In this document: positions 42,666-49,729 of the stretch, piece after piece
Layout: each line of letters opens with the position of its first letter
Numbering within the stretch: position 1 is the first letter of the stretch
Source: Sphaerotilus uruguayifluvii
GTDB lineage: Bacteria > Pseudomonadota > Gammaproteobacteria > Burkholderiales > Burkholderiaceae_C
Assembly (NCBI RefSeq): GCF_013294065.1
Contig: NZ_JABSNM010000001.1
Span: 10,500 to 74,499, forward strand
Length of the DNA: 64,000 nucleotides
Direction: 5' to 3'
Translations under genes and position numbers: made by a program
Notes under the pieces: generated by a model
The model's input: the letters and a program-made list of their open reading frames with translations, nothing else
What the model was told of the DNA's origin: nothing
Databases searched by the model: none

Positions 42666-43811
42666 ATGCTGCTCTCAGACGACCACCGCGCCATCCAGGA
42701 CGCCATCCGCACCTATGTCCAGGACCAGATCGCCCCGCACGCGGCGCGCTGGGACAAGGAGCACCACTTTCCCGCCGCCGAGCTCAAGGGTCTGGCCTCG
42801 CTGGGCTGCTACGGGGTGGCGGTGCCGACCGAGCACGACGGCGCCGGCCTCGACTACCTGGCGCTGGCCCTCATCCTCGAGGAGATCGCCGCGGGCGACG
42901 GCGGCACCTCCACCGTCATCAGCGTCAACAACTGCCCGGTCTGCTCGATCCTGATGGGCTTCGCCAGCGAGGACCAGAAGCAGCGCTTCCTTAGGCCGCT
43001 GGCGCGCGGCGACATGCTCGGCGCCTTCTGCCTGACCGAGCCGCATGTCGGCTCGGAAGCCGGCGGGCTCAAGACCACCGCCGTCCGGGTCCAGGATGGC
43101 GACGGCGACGCCTACGTGCTCAACGGCGTCAAGCAGTTCATCACCAGCGGCAGGAACGGCGACGTCGCCATCGTCATGGCGGTGACCGACCGGAACGCCG
43201 GCAAGAAGGGCATCAGCGCCTTCATCGTGCCGACCGCCACGCCCGGCTACACGGTGGCGCGCATCGAGGACAAGATGGGCCAGCACAGCTCGGACACCGC
43301 GCAGATCCTGTTCGAGAACTGCCGCGTGCCGGCGGCCAACCGCATCGGCGACGAGGGCCAGGGCCTGAAGATCGCGCTGGCCGGGCTGGAGGGCGGGCGC
43401 ATCGGCATCGCCTCGCAGTGCGTCGGCATGGCGCGCGCGGCCTTCGAGGCGGCGCTGCGCTACAGCAAGGAGCGCGTGGCCTTCGGCGTGCCGATCTTCG
43501 AGCACCAGGCGGTGCAGTTCCGTCTCGCCGAGATGGCGACGCAGATCGAGGCCGCGCGCCAGCTCATCTGGCACGCCGCCTCGATGAAGGACGCCGGCAT
43601 CCCGTGCCTGAAGGAGGCCGCGATGGCCAAGCTCTTCGCCAGCGAGATGGCCGAGCGGGTCTGCTCGATGGCGATCCAGACCTTCGGCGGCTACGGCTAT
43701 GTCAGCGACTTTCCCGTCGAGCGCATCTACCGCGACGTGCGCGTCTGCCAGATCTACGAGGGCACGAGCGACGTGCAGAAGATCCTGATCGGGCGCGCGC
43801 TGGCGGGCTGA
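42666..43811 (+). CDS. Acyl-CoA dehydrogenase
   Basis: The 381-residue FAD enzyme follows the short/branched-chain acyl-CoA dehydrogenase pattern: AFCLTEPHVGSEAGGLKTTA near residue 120, VLNGVKQFITSGRNGDVAIVMA near residue 150, the FGVPIFEHQAVQFRLAEM segment near residue 273, and the catalytic base Glu365 in IYEGTSDVQKI. It removes two hydrogens from an acyl-CoA and passes electrons to ETF. It is the last gene of the run under the 37.4-kb operator. The gap upstream (42578-42665) holds two GTCACGCC repeats 14 bp apart, and the gap downstream holds the first Pho-box array. Confidence 0.92.
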   Translation: MLLSDDHRAIQDAIRTYVQDQIAPHAARWDKEHHFPAAELKGLASLGCYGVAVPTEHDGAGLDYLALALILEEIAAGDGGTSTVISVNNCPVCSILMGFASEDQKQRFLRPLARGDMLGAFCLTEPHVGSEAGGLKTTAVRVQDGDGDAYVLNGVKQFITSGRNGDVAIVMAVTDRNAGKKGISAFIVPTATPGYTVARIEDKMGQHSSDTAQILFENCRVPAANRIGDEGQGLKIALAGLEGGRIGIASQCVGMARAAFEAALRYSKERVAFGVPIFEHQAVQFRLAEMATQIEAARQLIWHAASMKDAGIPCLKEAAMAKLFASEMAERVCSMAIQTFGGYGYVSDFPVERIYRDVRVCQIYEGTSDVQKILIGRALAG

Positions 43812-43818
43812 CGCGGCC

Positions 43819-43858
43819 CGGTCACGCCACGATCACGTCCCGATCACGCCGGCGTCAT
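43819..43858 (+). promoter_or_regulatory. Tandem Pho-box array upstream of the lplT-like gene
   Basis: Four heptamers CGGTCAC, CGATCAC, CGATCAC and GCGTCAT begin at 43819, 43830, 43841 and 43852, exactly 11 bp apart, each ending in TCAY like the PhoB half-site CTGTCAY. Ten nt after the last one lies GACACT (43869-43874), the same spacing as between the Pho box and -10 in the E. coli phoA promoter. Confidence 0.75.
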
Positions 43859-43881
43859 GCCCGCTGCCGACACTCGGCCGG

Positions 43882-45099
43882 GTGACGACGTCGCTGCCCC
43901 TGCCCGCCGCCCTGCGCGGCTTCCGACTGCTGATGTCGGCCCAGTTCGTGTCCGGACTGGCCGACAGCGCGCTGCTGCTGGTGGCGATCGGCCGCCTCGC
44001 GGCCGAGGGCGGGCCGGTCTGGCTGCCGCCGCTGCTCAAGCTGGCGTTCACGCTGGCCTATGTGCTGCTGGCGCCCTTCGTCGGGCCGCTGGCCGACCGC
44101 GCGCCGAAGGCCGCGGTGATGAGCGCGGCCAATGCGCTCAAGGCCGGCGCCTGCGCCGCGATGGCGCTGGGCGCGCCGGTGGGCCCGTGCTTCGCGCTGG
44201 CCGGGGCCGGCGCGGCGCTGTATTCGCCCGCCAAGTACGGTCTGGTGACCGAGCTGATGCCGGCGCACCGGCTGGTCGCCGCCAACGGCTGGATCGAGGT
44301 CGCCACCGTGCTGGCCATCCTGCTGGGCACGATGCTGGGCGGCGCGCTGCTGGCCTGGCTGGCGCCGGCCGCCGCCCTGGCCGGCCTGCTGGCGCTCTAC
44401 GGCCTGGCGGCGCTGCTGAACCTGGGCATTCCCGACAGCGGCGCGCGCTATCCGGCCGCGCCGCCGCTGGCCGGCCAGCTCGGCGACTTCGCGCGCGCCA
44501 ACGCGCGGCTGTGGCGTGATCCGCTCGGGCGTGTCTCGCTGGCCACCACCACGCTGTTCTGGGGCGTCGGCGCCACGCTGCAGTTCCTGGTGCTGCGCTG
44601 GGCCGAGGAAGACCTCGGCCTGACGCTGGCGCAGGCCGCCTGGCTGCAGGGCCTGTCGGCCACCGGCGTGGTGGTCGGCGCGCTGCTGGCCGGGCGGCTG
44701 GTGCCGCTGGAGCGTGCGCCGCAGGTGCTGTGGCTGGGCGTGCCGATGGGCCTGCTGCTGCTGCCGATGCCGCACATCGACCACTGGCTGCCGGCGCTGC
44801 CGCTGCTGGCCTGCGCCGGCCTGGTCGCCGGGCTGTTCGTCGTGCCGATGAACGCGCTGCTGCAGCACCGCGGCGCCGCGCTGCTCAGCGCCGGACGCTC
44901 GATCGCGGTGCAGAACTTCAACGAGAACGCCAGCGTGCTGCTGATGCTGGCAGCCTATGCCGCCTTCACCCGGCAGGCCCTGCCGCTCGACCTGCTGATC
45001 CGCGGCTTCGGCCTGGGCATCGCGCTGCTGATGGCGCTGGTCGCGCTGCATCACCGGCACCACCACCGGCAAGCCCCTCGCCACAAGGAGATCGCCTGA
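43882..45099 (+). CDS. LplT-like lysophospholipid transporter (MFS)
   Basis: The 405-residue MFS protein resembles LplT: MSAQFVSGLADSALLLVAIG near residue 18, LAFTLAYVLLAPFVGPLADRAPKAAVMSAANALKAG near residue 55, and the AAAYSPAKYG-type motif, here AALYSPAKYGLVTELMPAHRLVAANGWIE near residue 112. LplT flips lysophospholipids to the inner leaflet for re-acylation. The start is a GTG with no ribosome site, only about 8 nt after the -10-like GACACT, so the mRNA may be leaderless. It overlaps the next gene, a lipid-type glycosyltransferase, by 1 nt (TGATG). A four-repeat Pho-box array precedes it. Confidence 0.85.
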   Translation: MTTSLPLPAALRGFRLLMSAQFVSGLADSALLLVAIGRLAAEGGPVWLPPLLKLAFTLAYVLLAPFVGPLADRAPKAAVMSAANALKAGACAAMALGAPVGPCFALAGAGAALYSPAKYGLVTELMPAHRLVAANGWIEVATVLAILLGTMLGGALLAWLAPAAALAGLLALYGLAALLNLGIPDSGARYPAAPPLAGQLGDFARANARLWRDPLGRVSLATTTLFWGVGATLQFLVLRWAEEDLGLTLAQAAWLQGLSATGVVVGALLAGRLVPLERAPQVLWLGVPMGLLLLPMPHIDHWLPALPLLACAGLVAGLFVVPMNALLQHRGAALLSAGRSIAVQNFNENASVLLMLAAYAAFTRQALPLDLLIRGFGLGIALLMALVALHHRHHHRQAPRHKEIA

Positions 45100-46136
45100 T
45101 GAGGATCGTCATCGTCACCGACGCCTGGGAGCCGCAGGTCAACGGCGTGGTTCGCACGCTGAAGATGACCACGCACGAGCTCGGCCTGCTCGGCCACGAG
45201 GTGCACATCGTCTCGCCGCAGGGCTGGCCGAGCGTGCCCTGCCCGACCTATCCGGACATCCGCCTCGCCGCGGTGACGCCCGGCAGCATGGCGCGCCGGC
45301 TCGACGCGCTGCAGCCCGACTGCCTGCACATCGCCACCGAGGGCCCGCTGGGCTGGGCGGCACGCGCGGTGGCGCGCCGGCGCGGCTGGCCCTTCACCAC
45401 CGCCTATCACAGCCGGTTCCCCGAATACCTGCAGCTGCGCACCGGCCTGCCGGTGAACTGGAGCCACGCGCTGCTGCGCCGCTTCCACAACAGCGGCGTG
45501 GCCACGCTGGTGCCCACGCCGCACATGGGCGAGGAGCTGCGCCGCCACGGCTACCGGCATCCGGTGCACTGGAGCCGCGGCGTCAACCTGGAGATGTTCA
45601 GCCCGCACGGGCCGGTGCTGGCGCGCCCGGCCGGCCACGGCCCGGTCTTCCTGTACGTGGGCCGGCTGGCGGTCGAGAAGAACATCGACGCCTTCCTGCG
45701 GCTGGCGCTGCCCGGCGAGAAATGGGTCGCCGGCGCCGGCCCCGAGGCCGCGCGGCTGCGCCGCACCTACGGCGACGGGGTGCGCTGGTTCGACGTGCTC
45801 TCCGGCCCGGACCTGGCGCAGCTCTACCGCAGCGCCGACGTGATGGTCTTCCCGAGCGAGACCGACACCTTCGGCCTGGTGCTGATCGAGTCGATGGCCT
45901 GCGGCACGCCGGTGGCGGCGCTGCCGGCGACCGGCCCGATCGACGTGGTCGGCACCAGCGGCGAGGGCGGCGTGATCGACACCGACCTGAAGGCGGCCTG
46001 CCTGGCCGCGCTGCGCTGCGACCGCACGCGCGTGCGCGCCTTCGCCGAGCGCTACACCTGGGCGGCGGCGACGCGCCAGTTCGAGCAGGCGCTCCGACCG
46101 ATCCCGCGGCCGGCCGCGCTGATCGCGGCGACCTGA
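45099..46136 (+). CDS. GT4 glycosyltransferase, Agt-like (glycolipid synthase candidate)
   Basis: The 345-residue enzyme is a GT-B fold GT4 transferase: MRIVIVTDAWEPQVNGVVRTL at the start, PCPTYPDIRLA near residue 48, YHSRFPEYL near residue 105, a donor site in FLYVGRLAVEKNI near residue 185 and the EX7E motif in PSETDTFGLVLIESMACGTPV near residue 252. This branch includes alpha-glycosyl-diacylglycerol synthases, such as Agt, that work with PlcP during phosphate starvation, as well as alpha-mannosyltransferases. Placement after an lplT-like gene under a Pho-box array and convergent to a PlcP-like gene favours the lipid role. Sugar donor unknown; UDP-glucose or UDP-glucuronate likely. Confidence 0.82.
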   Translation: MRIVIVTDAWEPQVNGVVRTLKMTTHELGLLGHEVHIVSPQGWPSVPCPTYPDIRLAAVTPGSMARRLDALQPDCLHIATEGPLGWAARAVARRRGWPFTTAYHSRFPEYLQLRTGLPVNWSHALLRRFHNSGVATLVPTPHMGEELRRHGYRHPVHWSRGVNLEMFSPHGPVLARPAGHGPVFLYVGRLAVEKNIDAFLRLALPGEKWVAGAGPEAARLRRTYGDGVRWFDVLSGPDLAQLYRSADVMVFPSETDTFGLVLIESMACGTPVAALPATGPIDVVGTSGEGGVIDTDLKAACLAALRCDRTRVRAFAERYTWAAATRQFEQALRPIPRPAALIAAT

Positions 46137-46172
46137 GCCCGGGGCCGGAGCCTGGGCCGGATCGGGCTCAGG
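46132..46172. terminator. Hairpin shared by convergent GT4 and PlcP-like genes
   Basis: CCTGAGCCCG (46132-46141) and CGGGCTCAGG (46163-46172) form a perfect 10-bp stem around a 21-nt loop. Both genes' TGA stop codons lie inside the two arms. It could end transcripts from both sides. No T tracts are seen. Confidence 0.55.
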
Positions 46173-47010
46173 CCGGCTGCGGCAGCGCCGCCATCGGCGC
46201 GCGGCGCGCGCGCCGGCGCATCGCCTCGGCCCAGTCGATGACCTCGAGCCGGCCGTCGGCATGCTCGACCAGCGCGGTCAGGCTCTCGACCCAGTCGCCG
46301 TCGTTGGCATAGGTCAGGCCGTCGACCACGCGCAGCTCGGCGTGGTGGATGTGGCCGCAGACCACGCCGTCGACGCCGCGCCGGCGCGCCTCGCGGATCA
46401 CCGCCAGCTCGAAGTCGTTGATGAAGCTGACCGCGCGCTTGACCTTGAGCTTCAGGTAGCGCGAGAGCGACCAGTAGGGCAGGCCGAAGCGCGCACGCGC
46501 CGAGTTCAGCACCCGGTTGAGCCGCAGCGCCAGCTGGTAGAGGCCGTCGCCGACATGCGCCAGCCAGCGCGCGCACTGGATCACGCCGTCGAACAGGTCG
46601 CCGTGCATCACCCAGAGCCGGCGGCCGTCGGCGGTCTGGTGGATGCAGTCCTCCACCACCTCGATGCCGCCGAAGGCGTGGCCGGCGTAGCGGCGCGCGA
46701 ACTCGTCATGGTTGCCGGGCACGAAGATCACGCGCGTGCCCTTGCGCGCCTTGCGCAGCACCTTCTGCACCACGTCGTTGTGCGCCTGCGGCCAGAACCA
46801 GCGCCGCTGCAGCTGCCAGCCGTCGACGATGTCGCCGACGAGGTAGAGCGTCTCGCACTCGACCGCGCGCAGGAAGTCGAGCAGCGCCTCGGCCTGGCAG
46901 CCGGACGTGCCCAGGTGCACGTCGGAAATGAACACGGTGCGCACCGACAGTTCCTCCTGCGCGAAGGCACTGTCCGGCGCCGCGGCGGCGGGGGCGGTGA
47001 TGGCGTTCAT
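46168..47010 (-). CDS. PlcP-like metallophosphoesterase (COG2908)
   Basis: The 280-residue protein has the five metallophosphoesterase blocks: TVFISDVHLGTSGCQAE near residue 25, YLVGDIVDGW near residue 55, FVPGNHDEF near residue 95, VMHGDLFDG near residue 132 and VCGHIHHAE near residue 215. It is usually annotated as UDP-2,3-diacylglucosamine diphosphatase, but the family also holds PlcP, the phospholipase C that cuts membrane phospholipids to diacylglycerol in phosphate starvation. The convergent GT4 gene and the Pho array 23 bp upstream favour PlcP. AGGAGG lies 8 nt before an in-frame GTG at 46944, which may be the true start (258 residues) and would give a normal leader. Confidence 0.83.
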   Translation of the reverse strand: MNAITAPAAAAPDSAFAQEELSVRTVFISDVHLGTSGCQAEALLDFLRAVECETLYLVGDIVDGWQLQRRWFWPQAHNDVVQKVLRKARKGTRVIFVPGNHDEFARRYAGHAFGGIEVVEDCIHQTADGRRLWVMHGDLFDGVIQCARWLAHVGDGLYQLALRLNRVLNSARARFGLPYWSLSRYLKLKVKRAVSFINDFELAVIREARRRGVDGVVCGHIHHAELRVVDGLTYANDGDWVESLTALVEHADGRLEVIDWAEAMRRRARRAPMAALPQPA

Positions 47011-47032
47011 GGGGCCATCGTCGGCAGCCCGG

Positions 47033-47072
47033 ATGACCGCCCGGTGAAGCGCGGGTGACAGCGGCACGACGC
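47033..47072 (-). promoter_or_regulatory. Tandem Pho-box array upstream of the PlcP-like gene
   Basis: On the minus strand four heptamers stand 11 bp apart: GCGTCGT (47072-47066), CTGTCAC (47061-47055, a full consensus half-site), GCTTCAC (47050-47044) and CGGTCAT (47039-47033). Ten nt after the last one lies GACGAT (47022-47017) as a weak -10. The transcription start would be near 47010. Confidence 0.75.
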
Positions 47073-47115
47073 GGTATCGGCACGACAGCGGGCACGACGG
47101 TCCGGCGACAAGCTC

Positions 47116-47138
47116 GTGTCATGGACGGCGCCGACACT
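47116..47138 (+). promoter_or_regulatory. Pho-type promoter of the 47171 gene (single strong heptamer)
   Basis: GTGTCAT (47116-47122) is followed after 10 nt by GACACT (47133-47138). The heptamer-to-minus-10 layout, including GCC-GACACT, is the same as at the lplT-like promoter. Heptamers at -11 and -22 are only weakly conserved, so this is less sure than the four-repeat arrays. Confidence 0.45.
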
Positions 47139-47170
47139 GCCTGCGTCGACCCGCACGAAGGAGCACCGCG

Positions 47171-47677
47171 ATGACGACCTCCCTGCCCGAAACCTCGGCC
47201 AGCGACCTGGCCACCCGGCTGCTGCGACAGGCCCTGGAGCGCCCCGGCGAGGTGCTCGAGGTCGCCGACGCGCCGACCCCGCCGACCCGCCCGGCCCAGC
47301 GCCTGTCGCCGGCGATGGCCGCGGTGCTGCACGCGCTGTCGGACCGCAGCACGCCGCTGCGCCTGGCGCTGACCACCGCCGCCGAGGTCGATCCGGCCGT
47401 CTGGCAGGCCGCGCCGGGCGCGCCGGCGATGCTGCTGATCGAGGTGCCGGCGCTGATCGAGGGCCCGGGCCCGTCGCCGCGCCACCATGACGATCCCGAC
47501 CTGACGCCGCGGCTGTGCATCGACGGCCTGCGCCACCTCGGCGTGGCCGGCATCGCGCGCCACTTCTGGCGCCGCCGCCCCGACAGCGCGCGCCAGCCGG
47601 GCGTCGATCTGGTGCTGTGCAGCGGCCGGCGCCTCGCGGCGATCGGCCGGCAGTCGCAGGTCTGGATCTGCGACTGA
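47171..47677 (+). CDS. Hypothetical protein in the Pho-type locus
   Basis: A 168-residue soluble-looking protein with no signal peptide or membrane segment. I recognise no domain. It has an N-terminal helix (SASDLATRLLRQALER), a Pro-rich linker (DAPTPPTRPAQR), a middle stretch LRLALTTAAEVDPAVW and a basic C-terminal part (IARHFWRRRPDSARQPGVDLVLCSGRRL). GAAGGAG lies 7 nt before the ATG. It is divergent from the PlcP-like gene and has its own Pho-type half-site and -10, so a link to phosphate starvation is likely though its role is not known. It ends 17 bp from the convergent epimerase gene. Confidence 0.7.
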   Translation: MTTSLPETSASDLATRLLRQALERPGEVLEVADAPTPPTRPAQRLSPAMAAVLHALSDRSTPLRLALTTAAEVDPAVWQAAPGAPAMLLIEVPALIEGPGPSPRHHDDPDLTPRLCIDGLRHLGVAGIARHFWRRRPDSARQPGVDLVLCSGRRLAAIGRQSQVWICD

Positions 47678-47694
47678 GGTGGCTGAGCGCCGCG

Positions 47695-48738
47695 TCAGGC
47701 CGCCGCCGGCAGCCTGACCGGCCAGGCCGGCGACGGCGTCTCGCGCGCGCGCCAGGCGTCGAGCCAGCGCACGAAGCCCGCCAGGCCCTCGGCCAGCGGC
47801 GTGGCCCGCCACGGCCCGATCGCCTCGATCAGCCGCGACGGGTCGGCGCTGGTGTCGGGCACGTCGCCGGCCTGCATCGGCGCGAACTCGATGCGCGCCG
47901 GGCAGCCGGTGGCGCGCTCGAGCAGCCGCACGAAGTCGATCACCCGCACCGGATGGCGGTGGCCGATGTTGAACAGCTCGGCCGGCACGCCGTCCTCGCG
48001 GTGCCGGCCGGCGGGGGCGCCGCGTGCGACCAGCCGCAGCAGCGCGTCCACCACGTCGTCGACATGGGTGAAGTCGCGGCGCAGCTCGCCGCGGCCGTAG
48101 AGCTGCAGCGTCTCGCCGCGGCGCAGCCGCTCGGCGAAGCTCCAGTACGCCATGTCCGGCCGGCCCCACGGCCCGTAGACGGTGAAGAAGCGCAGGCCGG
48201 TGACCGGCAGGCGGTGCACCGCGGCGGTGGCATGGGCCATCGCCTCGTTGGCCTGCTTGGTCGCGGCGTAGAAGGAGGCTGGCGCGTCGATGCGGTCGCT
48301 CTCGCGAAAGCCCCCGGGCGCGGCATCGCCGTCGCGCCGGCCGTAGACGCTCGACGAGCTGGCGTAGAGCAGATGGCCGACGCCCTGCAGCCGGCAGGCC
48401 TCCAGCACCGAGGCGAAGCCGAGCAGGTTGGCCTGCACATAGTCGAGCGGCGCGCTGACCGAGTGGCGCACGCCCGCCTGCGCGGCCAGGTGCAGCACGG
48501 TGTCGATGCGGTGCTGGCGCATCAGCGCCTGCAGCGCCGCGCCGTCGCACAGGTCCAGCGTCTCGACCGGCACGCCGGCGGGCTGCAGCAGCGCCTCGAC
48601 CCGTGCGCGCTTGAGCTCGACCGGGTAGTAGGCGTTGAAGCTGTCGCAGCCGACGACCTGGTGGCCGGCTTGCGCCAGCGCCGCGGCGGCATGCGCGCCG
48701 ATGAAGCCGGCCGCGCCGGTGACGAGGATCTGGGCCAT
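47695..48738 (-). CDS. NAD-dependent epimerase, UDP-glucuronate 4-epimerase type
   Basis: The 347-residue SDR-fold enzyme has MAQILVTGAAGFIGAHAAAAL at the N-terminus, DSFNAYYPVELKRARVEALL near residue 32 (typical of UDP-glucuronate epimerases), catalytic Ser-Tyr-Lys in YASSSSVYG and FYAATKQANE near residue 160, and RFFTVYGPWGRPDMAYWSF near residue 180. It would turn UDP-glucuronate into UDP-galacturonate. In this locus the product could feed glycolipid synthesis or the GT2/GT39 operon next to it. A perfect Pho half-site lies upstream on its strand. Confidence 0.87.
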   Translation of the reverse strand: MAQILVTGAAGFIGAHAAAALAQAGHQVVGCDSFNAYYPVELKRARVEALLQPAGVPVETLDLCDGAALQALMRQHRIDTVLHLAAQAGVRHSVSAPLDYVQANLLGFASVLEACRLQGVGHLLYASSSSVYGRRDGDAAPGGFRESDRIDAPASFYAATKQANEAMAHATAAVHRLPVTGLRFFTVYGPWGRPDMAYWSFAERLRRGETLQLYGRGELRRDFTHVDDVVDALLRLVARGAPAGRHREDGVPAELFNIGHRHPVRVIDFVRLLERATGCPARIEFAPMQAGDVPDTSADPSRLIEAIGPWRATPLAEGLAGFVRWLDAWRARETPSPAWPVRLPAAA

Positions 48739-48749
48739 GGTGGCTGCGC

Positions 48750-48783
48750 ATGCTCGGCAGCCGCGATGACAGGACCGTGTCGG
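48750..48783 (-). promoter_or_regulatory. Possible Pho-type promoter of the epimerase gene
   Basis: On the minus strand CTGTCAT (48772-48766) is a perfect PhoB half-site. After 10 nt comes GAGCAT (48755-48750) as a possible -10. The heptamer 11 bp upstream (CCGACAC, 48783-48777) is poorly conserved, so confidence is low to moderate. Confidence 0.4.
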
Positions 48784-48820
48784 TTCCCGCCGGCCGGACC
48801 GGCGGCGTCTCGCGCAGCCG

Positions 48821-48860
48821 ACGTCACACAGCCGTCATCGCGGATTCACCGCGTCGTCAT
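48821..48860 (+). promoter_or_regulatory. Tandem Pho-box array heading the PAP2-GT39 operon
   Basis: Heptamers ACGTCAC, CCGTCAT, GATTCAC and TCGTCAT start at 48821, 48832, 48843 and 48854, exactly 11 bp apart, all ending TCAY. Ten nt after the last lies GACCAT (48871-48876) as a weak -10, putting the transcription start within a few nt of the ATG at 48887. Confidence 0.75.
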
Positions 48861-48886
48861 CGGCCCTGGCGACCATCCGCGGCGCC

Positions 48887-49729
48887 ATGAACGCCACCCA
48901 TCCTTCCCTGCCGATCCCGCACCGCCGGCCGCTGCCGGCCGTCTGGTGCCGTGGACTGGCGGCGGTGCTGCTGGTGGCCGGCCTGGCGCTGCACGGGCGT
49001 GACGCCGATCTCTTCGTCGCGCTGAACGGCGCGCTCGGCGCGCTGCCCGCGCCGCTGCCGCAGTGGCTGTGGTCGATGCTCAGCGTCGCCGGCCTCGGGC
49101 TGAGCGCCTTCATCGTGCTGGTGGCCGCGCATCCGGGCGCCGGGCCCGAGGCGATGCGCCCGGTGGCGGCGCTGCTGTGGTCCTTCCCGATCGGCGGCGC
49201 GCTCACCCATCTCTTCAAGCGGCTGCTCGACCATCCGCGCCCGGCGGCGGTGCTGCCGCCCGACGCGATCACGGTGATCGGCGAGCCGCTGCTGCGCGGC
49301 GCGATGCCCTCGGGCCACGCGGTCACCGCGCTGGCGCTGGCCGGCCTGCTGCTGCTGTCGCGCCGGCGCTCGCCGCTGCAGCAGGGGCTGATCGCGGCCG
49401 GCACGCTGATGCTGCTGCTGGCACGCGTGGCCGTCGGCGCGCACTGGCCGGCCGACGTGTGCGCCGGCGCGGCGATCGGACTGATGACCGCCGCCTGGGC
49501 CTGGCCGCTGTCGGCGCGCGGCGGCCTGACGCGCTGGCTGGGCGGACGGCGCGGCCAGCTCGTGCTGGCGCTGGTCCAGATCGGCTGCGGTCTGGCGATC
49601 GCGCGCCTGTCGACCGGCTATCCGGCGGCGCTGCCGCTGCAGGGCGTGCTGGCGGCGCTGTCGATCGGCGCCGGGCTGCACCGCGGCGGCCGCGCGCTGG
49701 CCGTGCCGGCGCGGCGGAGCGCGCCATGA
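48887..49729 (+). CDS. PAP2-family membrane phosphatase (LpxE/LpxF-like candidate)
   Basis: The 280-residue protein has about seven hydrophobic segments and the phosphatase signature: KRLLDHPRP near residue 108, MPSGHAVT near residue 142 and ARVAVGAHWPADV near residue 185, with Ala in place of the usual Ser before the Arg of motif 3. It would release phosphate from a lipid head group, undecaprenyl diphosphate or lipid A at the periplasmic face. It opens a six-gene operon in which every junction overlaps, and is headed by a four-repeat Pho-box array. Confidence 0.85.
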   Translation: MNATHPSLPIPHRRPLPAVWCRGLAAVLLVAGLALHGRDADLFVALNGALGALPAPLPQWLWSMLSVAGLGLSAFIVLVAAHPGAGPEAMRPVAALLWSFPIGGALTHLFKRLLDHPRPAAVLPPDAITVIGEPLLRGAMPSGHAVTALALAGLLLLSRRRSPLQQGLIAAGTLMLLLARVAVGAHWPADVCAGAAIGLMTAAWAWPLSARGGLTRWLGGRRGQLVLALVQIGCGLAIARLSTGYPAALPLQGVLAALSIGAGLHRGGRALAVPARRSAP

